This document shows, one piece after another, positions 35,826-44,968 of a stretch of DNA of 64,000 nt (its first letter is position 1; each line of letters begins with the position of its first letter). The position numbers and the translations under genes were made by a program. A model generated the notes under the pieces. The model was not told the origin of the DNA. It made no database searches and saw nothing but the letters and a program-made list of their open reading frames with translations. Source of the DNA: Aquimarina sp. BL5 (GTDB lineage: Bacteria > Bacteroidota > Bacteroidia > Flavobacteriales > Flavobacteriaceae); the NCBI RefSeq assembly GCF_003443675.1, contig NZ_CP031963.1:868001-932000 (forward strand), given 5' to 3'.

Positions 35826-37223
35826 ATGGAATATAGAATAGAAAAAGATACAATGGGCGAAGTAAAAGTGCCTGCTGATAAACTTTGGGGAGCTCAGACA
35901 GAACGTTCCAGAAACAACTTTAAAATTGGTGCACCATCTTCAATGCCTTTAGAAATAGTATACGGTTTTGCGTATCTTAAAAAAGCTGCTGCTTTTACTA
36001 ATTGCGAATTAGGTGTTCTTCCTATTGAAAAGAGAGATCTTATTGCTCAGGTATGTGATGAAATTCTAGAAGGAAAACACGATGATCAGTTTCCATTGGT
36101 AATATGGCAAACGGGATCCGGTACGCAGAGTAATATGAATGTAAATGAAGTTATTGCGAATCGTGCACATCAATTAGCAGGAAAAACTATTGGAGAAGGA
36201 GAAAAAACCATTCAACCTAACGATGATGTAAATAAGTCTCAATCTTCTAACGATACATTCCCTACGGGTATGCATATTGCGGCTTACAAAAAGATTCTAG
36301 AAGTTACGATACCTGGTATTACACAATTAAGAGATACGCTAAAAAAGAAATCAGAAGCTTTTAAAAATGTTGTAAAAATTGGTCGTACGCATTTTATGGA
36401 TGCTACTCCATTAACCATTGGACAAGAGCTATCTGGATATGTTTCTCAACTGGATCATGGGCTTAAAGCTTTGGAAAACACATTGCCACATTTAGCAGAA
36501 ATTGCTTTAGGTGGAACGGCAGTTGGGACAGGTCTAAACACACCCAAAGGATATGCTAAAAGAGTATCAGAATTTATTGCTCAGTTTACAAGTTTACCTT
36601 TTATCACTGCAGAAAATAAATTTGAAGCATTAGCAGCTCATGATGCTTTTGTAGAAACGCACGGAGCATTAAAACAAATTGCAGTTTCTCTGAATAAAAT
36701 AGGAAACGATATTAGAATGTTAGCTTCAGGACCAAGAAGTGGAATTGGTGAGCTTATCATTCCTGCTAATGAACCTGGAAGTTCAATTATGCCCGGAAAA
36801 GTAAACCCTACTCAATGTGAAGCTTTAACTATGGTTTGTGCTCAAGTATTGGGTAATGATGTTGCTATTAATGTTGGCGGAATGCAAGGACATTTTGAAC
36901 TTAATGTATTTAAACCTGTTATGGCGGCAAATCTATTGCAGAGTGCTCAATTAATAGGTGATTCTTGTGTTTCTTTTGATGTACATTGTGCTCAAGGAAT
37001 AGAACCAAATCAAGCAAGAATTACAGAGTTGTTGAATAATTCATTGATGTTGGTAACTGCTCTTAATACCAAAATAGGATATTATAAAGCAGCAGAAATT
37101 GCTAACACAGCGCATAAAAATGGAACTACGCTAAAGCAAGAAGCTGTAGCATTAGGGTATGTAACCGAAGAGGAATTTGACCAATGGGTTAAACCAGAAG
37201 ATATGGTTGGAGCTCTTAAATAA
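35826..37223 (+). CDS. fumC: Class II fumarate hydratase
   Basis: 465 residues from ATG 35826 ([20 protein letters not shown]); an in-frame TTG at 35796 overlaps the promoter box and is rejected. Motifs: [18 protein letters not shown] (about 98-115), [18 protein letters not shown], and the superfamily signature [15 protein letters not shown] (about 318-332) with the catalytic Ser loop. It interconverts fumarate and malate in the TCA cycle. Single gene with its own promoter box and terminator. Confidence 0.97.
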   Translation: MEYRIEKDTMGEVKVPADKLWGAQTERSRNNFKIGAPSSMPLEIVYGFAYLKKAAAFTNCELGVLPIEKRDLIAQVCDEILEGKHDDQFPLVIWQTGSGTQSNMNVNEVIANRAHQLAGKTIGEGEKTIQPNDDVNKSQSSNDTFPTGMHIAAYKKILEVTIPGITQLRDTLKKKSEAFKNVVKIGRTHFMDATPLTIGQELSGYVSQLDHGLKALENTLPHLAEIALGGTAVGTGLNTPKGYAKRVSEFIAQFTSLPFITAENKFEALAAHDAFVETHGALKQIAVSLNKIGNDIRMLASGPRSGIGELIIPANEPGSSIMPGKVNPTQCEALTMVCAQVLGNDVAINVGGMQGHFELNVFKPVMAANLLQSAQLIGDSCVSFDVHCAQGIEPNQARITELLNNSLMLVTALNTKIGYYKAAEIANTAHKNGTTLKQEAVALGYVTEEEFDQWVKPEDMVGALK

Positions 37224-37242
37224 ATATACAATACAAGCTAAA

Positions 37243-37282
37243 GATCCGAATTATAAGCATATTATAATTCGGATTTTTAAAT
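37243..37282. terminator. Bidirectional rho-independent terminator
   Basis: ATCCGAATTATAA (37244-37256) and TTATAATTCGGAT (37262-37274) pair perfectly, followed by T5. It lies between fumC and the convergent regulator gene. Confidence 0.8.
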
Positions 37283-37292
37283 TACTCCTAAT

Positions 37293-38963
37293 TTAAAGCT
37301 GTTCCAGGTACATACCAAGCGTTAAAGACTCTGGAATATTCATTTTTTTCTTTATTCTGCTTCTTGAAGTTTTTACAGTATCGGGAGTGACTCCTAAAAT
37401 ATTGGCTGTTTCTTTTGTCGAAAGATTTAATTTTACAAATAAGCAATATTTTATCTCTGTATCGGATAGGTTGGGATACATATCCCTTAATTTCGTTACC
37501 ATTCCTGGATATCTCGATTCGATTCGATCACTTATTGCAGTGAGATTATTGCCATTTATGATTAAAGTATTTATCTTATTTCTAAGTTTTTTAACCTGGC
37601 TATCTTTATTACTTAATTGATTAACTTCTTTTTTGATTTCTGACAGCATTTTTTGTCTATTAGAAATTGCTATTAATGTCATATTCAATTCATTCTCTCT
37701 AAGTTGTACTTTATCCTCTAATAATTCTCTTTCTACCTTTTTTAACTCCTTTAATTTCTTATTGATTCTAAGGTTCTTAATAAGTAAAAAAAAGCAAAAT
37801 ACACCCCCAAAAGAAAATATAACAACACCTATAAGAACATAAAATTGGATACGATTTTTAGATTGTAGAAGCTTATTATCAGTTTCTAACTGCTTATTGG
37901 ACATTTCCTCTTCAATAAGCTTGAAACCTAATTCGTTGTTTTTTATCACAGATTTATTTCGCTCAATACCTATACTATCTTTTATTCGATAATAACGTTC
38001 TTTACTGTTAAATGCTTTTTCCCACATTTGTCTTTTGGAATAGACTTCTGATAGTTTTAAAAACGTATTCATTCTTTTTAAAGCACTTTGTTTTCCTTTA
38101 ACATTTTGCCGTAACAAACTTTCAGCTACTTTTAACCTATTCATCCCTAGATAAATTACTCCTAAGTAATAATCTTTGTCCCAATTATAAGTTTCTGTAT
38201 CTATTCTATCATAAAAATATTTTGCTTCTTTATTTTTATTTTGAATAAGAAATGTTTTACACAGATCCAGTAAAATATCGTTCTTTATCGTTGAATAATT
38301 ATTTTTAATGGCTGATTCTAATCCCTTCTTTAGCCATAATACTGCATTATCATAATCTCCCTCTCTCTTATAATTAGTACCAATGTTTTGATACAATTGA
38401 ATTCCGTATCTCGATTTTTTATCAAATAAGGGATCATTAATATGATTGTAATAATATGTTCTTGCTTTTTCGTAATCACCCAATAAACTATAAGTAGATG
38501 CAATATTTATAGTTAAAACTTGTAATACATTTTTAAACCGTTCTGTATCTTTTCCTTTTTTGTAAAAATCATATGCTTTCAAAAAATACTCTAAAGATTT
38601 TTCATAATTCTGTAGTTCTCCATATAAATTACCTAAAGAAAGATAAGAATAATGTAAACCTGGCTTAAAATCATTCTCCCTACAAATAAACATTGCCTTG
38701 TTTATATTGTAAAAAGCGCTATCGATCATCTTTTTCTTTCTATAGTACACACTAAGTTTAAGATAAATTTTTCCTCTTATTTCTTCATAACCTTCACCTC
38801 TACTTCTATCCAATAGCATATAAAAATCCGTCGATGAACTGTTATATATATCTAATTGACTTAGTAAACTATCTATTTCTTTATAGCTTTTTGATTCTGA
38901 AACTATTTGAGACATTAACCCTATAGACCACAATACTAATAAACAACATATTCTTTTCTTCAT
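37293..38963 (-). CDS. TPR-repeat membrane regulator with LuxR-type DNA-binding domain
   Basis: 556 residues from the ATG at 38961-38963 (MKKRICCLLVLWSIGLMSQ, a signal-peptide-like segment); an ATG eight codons earlier is less fitting. At least six TPR units follow (about 60-330; e.g. HYSYLSLGNLYGELQNYEKS, YQNIGTNYKREGDYDNAVLW), then one membrane span (about 375-398, FYVLIGVVIFSFGGVFCFFL), a coiled coil (KKLKELKKVERELLEDKVQL) and a C-terminal GerE/LuxR-type HTH (LSDTEIKYCLFVKLNLSTKE, then ILGVTPDTVKTSRSRIKKKM). The sensor part is placed outside the inner membrane, the HTH in the cytoplasm. It is divergent from the secreted glycan cluster starting at 39518 and is its natural regulator. TPR domains often bind peptides. 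Confidence 0.8.
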   Translation of the reverse strand: MKKRICCLLVLWSIGLMSQIVSESKSYKEIDSLLSQLDIYNSSSTDFYMLLDRSRGEGYEEIRGKIYLKLSVYYRKKKMIDSAFYNINKAMFICRENDFKPGLHYSYLSLGNLYGELQNYEKSLEYFLKAYDFYKKGKDTERFKNVLQVLTINIASTYSLLGDYEKARTYYYNHINDPLFDKKSRYGIQLYQNIGTNYKREGDYDNAVLWLKKGLESAIKNNYSTIKNDILLDLCKTFLIQNKNKEAKYFYDRIDTETYNWDKDYYLGVIYLGMNRLKVAESLLRQNVKGKQSALKRMNTFLKLSEVYSKRQMWEKAFNSKERYYRIKDSIGIERNKSVIKNNELGFKLIEEEMSNKQLETDNKLLQSKNRIQFYVLIGVVIFSFGGVFCFFLLIKNLRINKKLKELKKVERELLEDKVQLRENELNMTLIAISNRQKMLSEIKKEVNQLSNKDSQVKKLRNKINTLIINGNNLTAISDRIESRYPGMVTKLRDMYPNLSDTEIKYCLFVKLNLSTKETANILGVTPDTVKTSRSRIKKKMNIPESLTLGMYLEQL

Positions 38964-39517
38964 AATAAATTCTGAATAGATCCTCATAACGTAATGATGG
39001 AACTAGCATTCGTAACAAATCATTGGATATTTAAATCTAAACAAAAATTAATAAGACGGCATCTGCAAATTGAGAAAAAGTCAATACTCAAAGTCAAAAC
39101 TAAAGAGGTAAATCATAAAATATTAAATATCAATTAGTTAAAAAAATAATGTTTACCTCTTATCAACCTACTAATGTTACCTTGATTACCAAAAATCAAC
39201 CTTATAATTAAATTTAATAAACCTTCTTAGAGTAATTTTGAGTTAAGAAACTTTATAAATGTTACCAGATTCATTTATTAGTTGTTAAATCAAAATTCAT
39301 AATATCTTAAAGAAAAGCCTATGTAAAACCCTAAATCTACACATACAAATACGATCTTTTCCCCCTAGTATTAACACGAATAGAACAACTATATAAATAA
39401 ACTTAAGGTATATATTATTTGTGCCAGATTTTTATTTGTAAGAATGATTGTTCTTTTTAAAATTCATTGATCCTTTTCTTTAAGGATCTTAATATTAATA
39501 CTAACGTTTACAAAATC
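38964..39517. promoter_or_regulatory. Divergent regulatory region between TPR/LuxR gene and glycan cluster
   Basis: 554 bases with no gene seen. It contains a 10-bp inverted repeat (AAGAGGTAAA at 39103-39112, TTTACCTCTT at 39152-39161), a TAATTTTG box (39233-39240), and the box TTTTCCCCC (39357-39365) placed 24 bases before TATATAAA (39390-39397), the same spacing as in the peptide-gene promoters. A short hairpin in the leader pairs GATCCTT (39469-39475) with AAGGATC (39482-39488). Confidence 0.45.
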
Positions 39518-42500
39518 ATGAAAAAATTTAATTTGTATAGATATTCTTATCTATTAGTTCTCCTTATTTGTTGCTCATTTTATGGCAATTCGCAAATGAT
39601 TATGCTCCAACAAATAGTTCCTGATAATACCGCAACCCACACAGCAATTAAATCTGGAAATTGGAATGACCCAGACACTTGGAACAGAGGATATATTCCT
39701 GGATTAGCATCTATTGTAGTAATACCAAATGGATTTACCGTAAATTACAATGTAAATAGTAACGCTCATATATTTGCGATACGGAACGAAGGTAAAATAA
39801 CGTTTAGAGCACCTGGAGGTGCCAATAGAAAATTAATAGTCGACACGTTCTTTTGTGGTATGATGTCTGAGCTAGATATGCGGGCACAGAGCCCTAGTGA
39901 TGGTACTATAGATATTCATTTTAAACCTTTTGATATAGAAAGAAAGAAAAGTGGAGGTATCAATGGTGCTCCATGGAACGGTCAGGCAAGAAACCACTAC
40001 TCTGATGGAAGAAGAGTAAATAATCATTTTAATGGAAGATTGGCTAATGATGGTCCTGGTGTTCTAGGTAGATATGAATGGGATCCTGAACAAGCTAGTT
40101 TAGGTCTAATGACTATGGGAAAAGTTACTATTTTAGGACAAGAAAAAACTAGTTTTTTAAGAACTACAGAAGCAACCCCTAGAAGAGATAATAACGTATC
40201 ATTAGAATCTGTGCCTGAAAACTGGGAAGTAGGTGATCAAGTAGTTCTATCTGGAACAAAATCGATTTTCAGAAATTCTATTGCTAATCCCACTAGATCC
40301 CAAGATGAGGAGTTTATAATCACCGCTATTGATGGAACCGATATTACTTTTGATCGTCAAACTATTTATGCCCATACTGGTATTGCGCAAGAAAACCTTT
40401 TTTGTCATCTATCAAATTTAACAAGAAACATCACCTTTAAATCTATCGATTTTACTGACAACAACAATAATAAAAATGATGATGTTACACGTCGTGGACA
40501 CACCATGTTTATGAGAACTACAAATGTAAAAATACATAATGCGTTGTTTAAAGACCTAGGGAGATCTAACAAATCTAATATTCTGGATGATTTTAAGTAC
40601 ACTCTAGTTAGAACAGGTGAAAAAGATGAAGATGACAAAGATTTTGTAGAAATAAGAAATTTTGTAGAAGAAAAAGCACTACCCCAAAACATAGAAAACC
40701 AACGTGGTAGATATGCAATGCATTTCCATAGAATGAAAGACTCTCAAACCAGAATGGCAGAAGCACACGGATTAGCCGTTTGGGGTTCACCAGGTTGGGG
40801 TATGGTACATCACGATAGTCATGCTTCATTTAAAGATAATGTAGTATATTTTATCAACGGTGCTGGTATGGTAGCAGAAAGTGGTTCCGAAACTGGTATT
40901 TGGAAAGATAATCTTGTAACTACAGCCAGAGCTGATCATCCAAATTATTATTTTGCACAATTACATAGAGATGAACCCAGTACTATTAATGCCACAGTAG
41001 AACGAGTATTAGATGATGATTTTAGAGCAGGCGAAGCTTATGCACTCGTAGGGAGAGCTGTAAGGATGGTTAATAATGTAGCTGCTTCTTCTAGAGAGGC
41101 ATATGCGTATGATGCTGCTGGTACTGTTATGACGTTAAGAGATAAAGTAAGAACTAATGTCTATCCTGTCGATATGTTTCCTTTGCAAGAATATGTAGAT
41201 AGAGGAGCAGCTCCTTTATTAGAGTTTAAGGATAATGAAGCATATGGTTGTAGTAGTGGGTTTAGATCTAAATTTAGAGCTGAACAGGCATATCATCATA
41301 ATTTATCAATAATAGATAATCATAGAGTCTGGAACACTAATAGAGCTTTATATATTACGACTAATTTTGGATATATGATTCGAAATGGAAAATTTTGGGA
41401 TGGTAATGGTGCGGGTCTTCTAGGTGGTTCTACCGATAATTTATGTGTCGTAAATACGACCTACTATGATTGGGGAGATAAAGGTTTTACGGATGGATCA
41501 GGAACTCAATCGTCTCCAGATCATCAATTAAACTTTGTTAATGTTCGAATTCCAGGGTTTAATAATAATAGGATCTACCGAGAATTAGATAATACGAATA
41601 AAGAAGTGTATACCGCAGATGTACTCAATACGAATGTCGATATAGAATTAGAGCCTAATGCGCAAATGGACACTCAAATCAATGTAAATAGAGGAGACTT
41701 TAAAGTGGTAGTAAGTGGAACCATAACCGATCGTTTAGGATCCTACCCTTTTGGACATAGTTATTTTCGCCGTTTTCCTACGATACGAGAAAGAATATAT
41801 GATTTTGAAAACATAGACAAACTCGATGATTATTTAAACAGGTATGGTATCGAAGAAGACTCAAGAGGAGTTTATACCACATTAACAGAATTCATTACCG
41901 ATAGAGGAACAGGTGAGACTACTGGCGTAGATATAAGAATTAATATCATCGGAATAAACCCGGCAGATTATAGAACAAATGAAGCTCCTACTTTAACAGT
42001 ACTACAACCCACAGAAGAGACTACTACCCTATTTGCTGGGGAGGATATTGTGGTTAGAGCAGAAGCAAATGATCCTGATGGAATCAAAGAGGTTAGACTA
42101 TATGTTAACGGAGAACTAATCCGAGTAGATACAGAAGCTCCTTATAGTTGGAGAGCTAGTTCTGCGCTAAAAAATGTTACCGAAGGCAGTTATAGGATTA
42201 AAGTTGTTGCCATAGATAATAATGATCAAAGAACCAAAAAGATCATTAGACTTACTGCAATATCCCCATCACTGCGTGTTGCAGAATTTGACAATGAAAA
42301 TATACCTGCTATTATGGTAACTCCCAACCCTGTTAAAAAAGGATCAAATATTACTGTATATCAAAAAGGAAATCTTTATCTAAAATTATACGATATAACT
42401 GGAAAAGAGGTCATGAAATTAGATGTTAATTCTAATGAATTAAACATAAATGCATCTGAACTATCTAATGGACTATACATCCTTAAATCAGATACCGCTA

Positions 42501-42523
42501 CTAGTAAATTTATAATTCAATAA
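39518..42523 (+). CDS. Secreted G8-domain / right-handed beta-helix protein with T9SS sorting domain
   Basis: 1001 residues from ATG 39518; the signal peptide ends near FYGNSQ. A G8 domain (about 38-150: SGNWNDPDTWNRGYIPGLAS, then VIPNGFTVNYN) is followed by a parallel beta-helix region (about 170-700) containing GRYAMHFHRMKDS and SSGFRSKFR, as in CEMIP/TMEM2 and fibrocystin-like proteins. An Ig-like domain (about 820-920, ANDPDGIKEVRLYVNGELIR) and a T9SS sorting domain (PNPVKKGSNITVYQKGNLYL to the end) complete it. Animal CEMIP acts on hyaluronan; a glycan-binding or -cleaving role here is inference. First gene of a three-gene cluster. Confidence 0.8.
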   Translation: MKKFNLYRYSYLLVLLICCSFYGNSQMIMLQQIVPDNTATHTAIKSGNWNDPDTWNRGYIPGLASIVVIPNGFTVNYNVNSNAHIFAIRNEGKITFRAPGGANRKLIVDTFFCGMMSELDMRAQSPSDGTIDIHFKPFDIERKKSGGINGAPWNGQARNHYSDGRRVNNHFNGRLANDGPGVLGRYEWDPEQASLGLMTMGKVTILGQEKTSFLRTTEATPRRDNNVSLESVPENWEVGDQVVLSGTKSIFRNSIANPTRSQDEEFIITAIDGTDITFDRQTIYAHTGIAQENLFCHLSNLTRNITFKSIDFTDNNNNKNDDVTRRGHTMFMRTTNVKIHNALFKDLGRSNKSNILDDFKYTLVRTGEKDEDDKDFVEIRNFVEEKALPQNIENQRGRYAMHFHRMKDSQTRMAEAHGLAVWGSPGWGMVHHDSHASFKDNVVYFINGAGMVAESGSETGIWKDNLVTTARADHPNYYFAQLHRDEPSTINATVERVLDDDFRAGEAYALVGRAVRMVNNVAASSREAYAYDAAGTVMTLRDKVRTNVYPVDMFPLQEYVDRGAAPLLEFKDNEAYGCSSGFRSKFRAEQAYHHNLSIIDNHRVWNTNRALYITTNFGYMIRNGKFWDGNGAGLLGGSTDNLCVVNTTYYDWGDKGFTDGSGTQSSPDHQLNFVNVRIPGFNNNRIYRELDNTNKEVYTADVLNTNVDIELEPNAQMDTQINVNRGDFKVVVSGTITDRLGSYPFGHSYFRRFPTIRERIYDFENIDKLDDYLNRYGIEEDSRGVYTTLTEFITDRGTGETTGVDIRINIIGINPADYRTNEAPTLTVLQPTEETTTLFAGEDIVVRAEANDPDGIKEVRLYVNGELIRVDTEAPYSWRASSALKNVTEGSYRIKVVAIDNNDQRTKKIIRLTAISPSLRVAEFDNENIPAIMVTPNPVKKGSNITVYQKGNLYLKLYDITGKEVMKLDVNSNELNINASELSNGLYILKSDTATSKFIIQ

Positions 42524-42550
42524 GAATATAAACTCAGATATAGGAAATTT

Positions 42551-42585
42551 GGTAACACATATAACCCTCAATTATATGTGTTACC
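42551..42585 (+). other. Intercistronic stem-loop, copy 1
   Basis: GGTAACACATATAA (42551-42564) pairs perfectly with TTATATGTGTTACC (42572-42585). No T run follows. A homologous but compensatorily changed hairpin lies after the next gene (44895-44929), so an RNA structure is being conserved. Confidence 0.65.
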
Positions 42586-42605
42586 AATACTATAGCTATT
42601 CGCAA

Positions 42606-42695
42606 AAAAATCTTAAAACCAAAAAATCTTAAAACCAAAAAAAATGAAAACCAAAAAAAATGAAAACCAAAAAAATCTTAAAACCCAAAAAAATG
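42606..42695 (+). repeat. Tandem copies of a translation-start leader
   Basis: The unit AATCTTAAAACCAAAAAA occurs three times here (from about 42608, 42626 and 42674), with three ATGs (42644, 42660, 42693) each in an AAAAATGAAAA context. One copy of the same unit stands before the third gene (about 44951). Only 42660 and 42693 are in frame with the hydrolase. Confidence 0.6.
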
Positions 42696-44867
42696 AAAAA
42701 CAAAATTAATTACAGTTTACAACTAAACTTTACGATATTATGTATTCTCACAATACTATTATCTGCATTCAAAGGATCGTCACAGAATCGAATCAATGTA
42801 TCGTTAGATTACAATCAATCTACACGCCTACAAAAGAAAGTATATGGATATAATGATGAGAACTTGAATAAACCTTATTATTCTACCAACAATACCTTTA
42901 AAAGTGTATACAATGATCTTGGTAAACCAACAGTAAGATATCCGGCAGGTACGGGATCTAATTATCTAAACATCAAAACTGGTTTTGCAAATAATTATGT
43001 AAGAGGAAGAATGACGCCAGAGGATTTTCAAAAACACGTTATTGAAACCAATGAAGGACTTAGGAGAAATGGAAAAGGTGAAAATGGGCAAGATTGGCGG
43101 GAATTTGCAAAGTTTGTTAAAAGTGAAAATCCAGAAGTTACTTATATTATAAATCTATCTACGATGACTTTAAATGAAAATCGAGAAGTTTTACAAGGAA
43201 TTAAAAATATAGGAGCTACAATAAATCATTTCGAAATTGGTAATGAAGTGTTTTTTGGCTCTTATGAAACTCCTTTTCCCAGTGGTACTTTTTATCTCAG
43301 AAAAGCAAGAGAAGCTTCAGAAATGATTAAATCTATTTTTCCTGAAGCTAAAGTAGCCGTGGTATTACCAGCTAAATTTTATACAAAAGAATCTTTTTTA
43401 GATGGTCCTGCTCCTATTGGTAACAGACTAGAAAATTGGTATGAAGATGTTTTATCACAAGATTGGTATGACGCACTAGCTGTTCATTTATATGCTGAGA
43501 CAGGTATGGAAAGTAATGTCAACCCTGCTAATTACATTCCTTATGAAACTTCATATACTTATGGTATATCTCACAACGACAATAGATTGCAAAGTACTTT
43601 TAACAGGCTTAAAAGAGATTTTCCAACAAAAAAAATATGGCTTACAGAATATCATACAGGAGGTTTTGGAGGTAATCTAAGGCAATATAAAATGAGATTA
43701 TCCTATTTAGGAGGTCTCTTTAATGCTAATTTTATGATGAAGCTCTTCAGTAATCCTCAAATAGAATTGAGTAGTTGGCATTCTTTTCAACAATGGTTAA
43801 CTTTTAGATCCAGAAGAGGAGAATTAATGCCTGATAATTTTGAATACGAAGAATTAGTAAACTACTCGTTTTTTAAGATGTTTAAAGATCCAGTAAAAAA
43901 TTCAACAAAATTTATTAAAACCGAAATAGAAAATTCAAAAAAGTACGATGGTCTTGGGAGATTTGAAGGCCGATATGATGAAATCGATGCTGGCACTTTT
44001 TATAACCCAAATACGAAAGAAGGTTACACGATTATTTTTAATAAAAAAGAGAGTGCTTACACATTATCAAAATCTTCTTTTGAAAATAATCTTGATGGCG
44101 AAATTTTAGAGTTCAAAGAAATTACACCTGATAAAAATCAAAACCTCTTAAGGGCTATTAATGATACTTCAGAAGATGCTCGACTAAAAAAAAGTATTTC
44201 AAATATCAATCCAAATAGAGGATTATATCGTTTAAGACCATATTCAATGTATGTTGTGCATTACAAACGAGAACAAAACACAAATCAATCCCCCGAATTA
44301 ACAATTTTAAACCCAAGAAATTTAGAAACTATTATAGATCCAGTATCAAACGTATCTTTAGAAACAGGAACCATTATCGAAGGAAATGACATTGTTATCA
44401 ATGTAGCAGCTAATGATCCTGATGGAATCAAAGAAGTTAGATTATACCTTAACGGAGAACTTATTAGAACCGATACCGAAGCTCCGTATGGCTGGGGAGG
44501 TGCTTCAGAACTACAAAATGTTACGGGAGGCAGTTATAGAATTAAAGTAGTTGCCATAGATAATAATGGACAAAGAACCAAAAAGATCATCATATTGACT
44601 GTATTACCTCAATCTTTAAGAGGAGTTAGATTTGAAAAAGAAAATACAAGTGCTATTATGATAACTCCTAACCCTGTTTCGAAAGGATCAAGTATCACTA
44701 TACATCAAAAAGGAAATCTGTATCTAAAATTATATGATCTAACGGGTAAAGAAATTATGAAATTAGATATTGATTCTAACGAATTAGACTTAGATATATC
44801 AAAATTATCTAGCGGAATTTATATTCTAAAATCTGATACCGCTACCAGTAAATTTATTATTCAATAA
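42693..44867 (+). CDS. Secreted clan GH-A-type glycoside hydrolase with T9SS sorting domain
   Basis: 724 residues from ATG 42693, which places the signal peptide (LNFTILCILTILLSAFKGSS) close to the N-terminus. The TIM-barrel (about 30-390) has the clan GH-A acid/base motif INHFEIGNEVFFG (about 176-188) and a nucleophile candidate in KIWLTEYHTGGFGG (about 318-331), as in GH39/GH51/GH79-like families; the precise family is not certain. A beta domain (about 395-525), an Ig-like domain and a T9SS domain (MITPNPVSKGSSITIHQKGN) follow. The last ~195 residues are almost identical to those of the next gene. It should cleave an extracellular polysaccharide. Confidence 0.75.
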   Translation: MKNKINYSLQLNFTILCILTILLSAFKGSSQNRINVSLDYNQSTRLQKKVYGYNDENLNKPYYSTNNTFKSVYNDLGKPTVRYPAGTGSNYLNIKTGFANNYVRGRMTPEDFQKHVIETNEGLRRNGKGENGQDWREFAKFVKSENPEVTYIINLSTMTLNENREVLQGIKNIGATINHFEIGNEVFFGSYETPFPSGTFYLRKAREASEMIKSIFPEAKVAVVLPAKFYTKESFLDGPAPIGNRLENWYEDVLSQDWYDALAVHLYAETGMESNVNPANYIPYETSYTYGISHNDNRLQSTFNRLKRDFPTKKIWLTEYHTGGFGGNLRQYKMRLSYLGGLFNANFMMKLFSNPQIELSSWHSFQQWLTFRSRRGELMPDNFEYEELVNYSFFKMFKDPVKNSTKFIKTEIENSKKYDGLGRFEGRYDEIDAGTFYNPNTKEGYTIIFNKKESAYTLSKSSFENNLDGEILEFKEITPDKNQNLLRAINDTSEDARLKKSISNINPNRGLYRLRPYSMYVVHYKREQNTNQSPELTILNPRNLETIIDPVSNVSLETGTIIEGNDIVINVAANDPDGIKEVRLYLNGELIRTDTEAPYGWGGASELQNVTGGSYRIKVVAIDNNGQRTKKIIILTVLPQSLRGVRFEKENTSAIMITPNPVSKGSSITIHQKGNLYLKLYDLTGKEIMKLDIDSNELDLDISKLSSGIYILKSDTATSKFIIQ
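44285..44867 (+). repeat. 583-bp 3' module, copy A
   Basis: Encodes the Ig-like plus T9SS region of the GH-A gene. It aligns without gaps to 47455-48037 with about 17 differences by eye; roughly the first 195 bp are identical. Confidence 0.9.
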
Positions 44868-44894
44868 TACTATTATTAAACACACAAGAAATTT

Positions 44895-44929
44895 GGTAAC
44901 GCGCACAACTTATAATTATACGCGTTACC
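44895..44929 (+). other. Intercistronic stem-loop, copy 2
   Basis: GGTAACGCG (44895-44903) pairs with CGCGTTACC (44921-44929). The flanks (GAAATTT before, AATACT after) match copy 1 at 42551, and both arms changed together. Confidence 0.65.
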
Positions 44930-44968
44930 AATACTTTAATTAATTATAAAAATCTTAAAACCAAAAAA

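Noticed and set aside
39103..39161. CRISPR-like or transposon-end repeat
   Set aside because: Only a single inverted pair; no direct-repeat array, spacers or transposase nearby. No CRISPR array was seen anywhere in the window.
42644..42709. 21-codon Lys/Asn-rich leader peptide before the GH-A gene
   Set aside because: It arises from the repeated leader units and overlaps the true start; no evidence of translation, so kept only as a note within the repeat finding.
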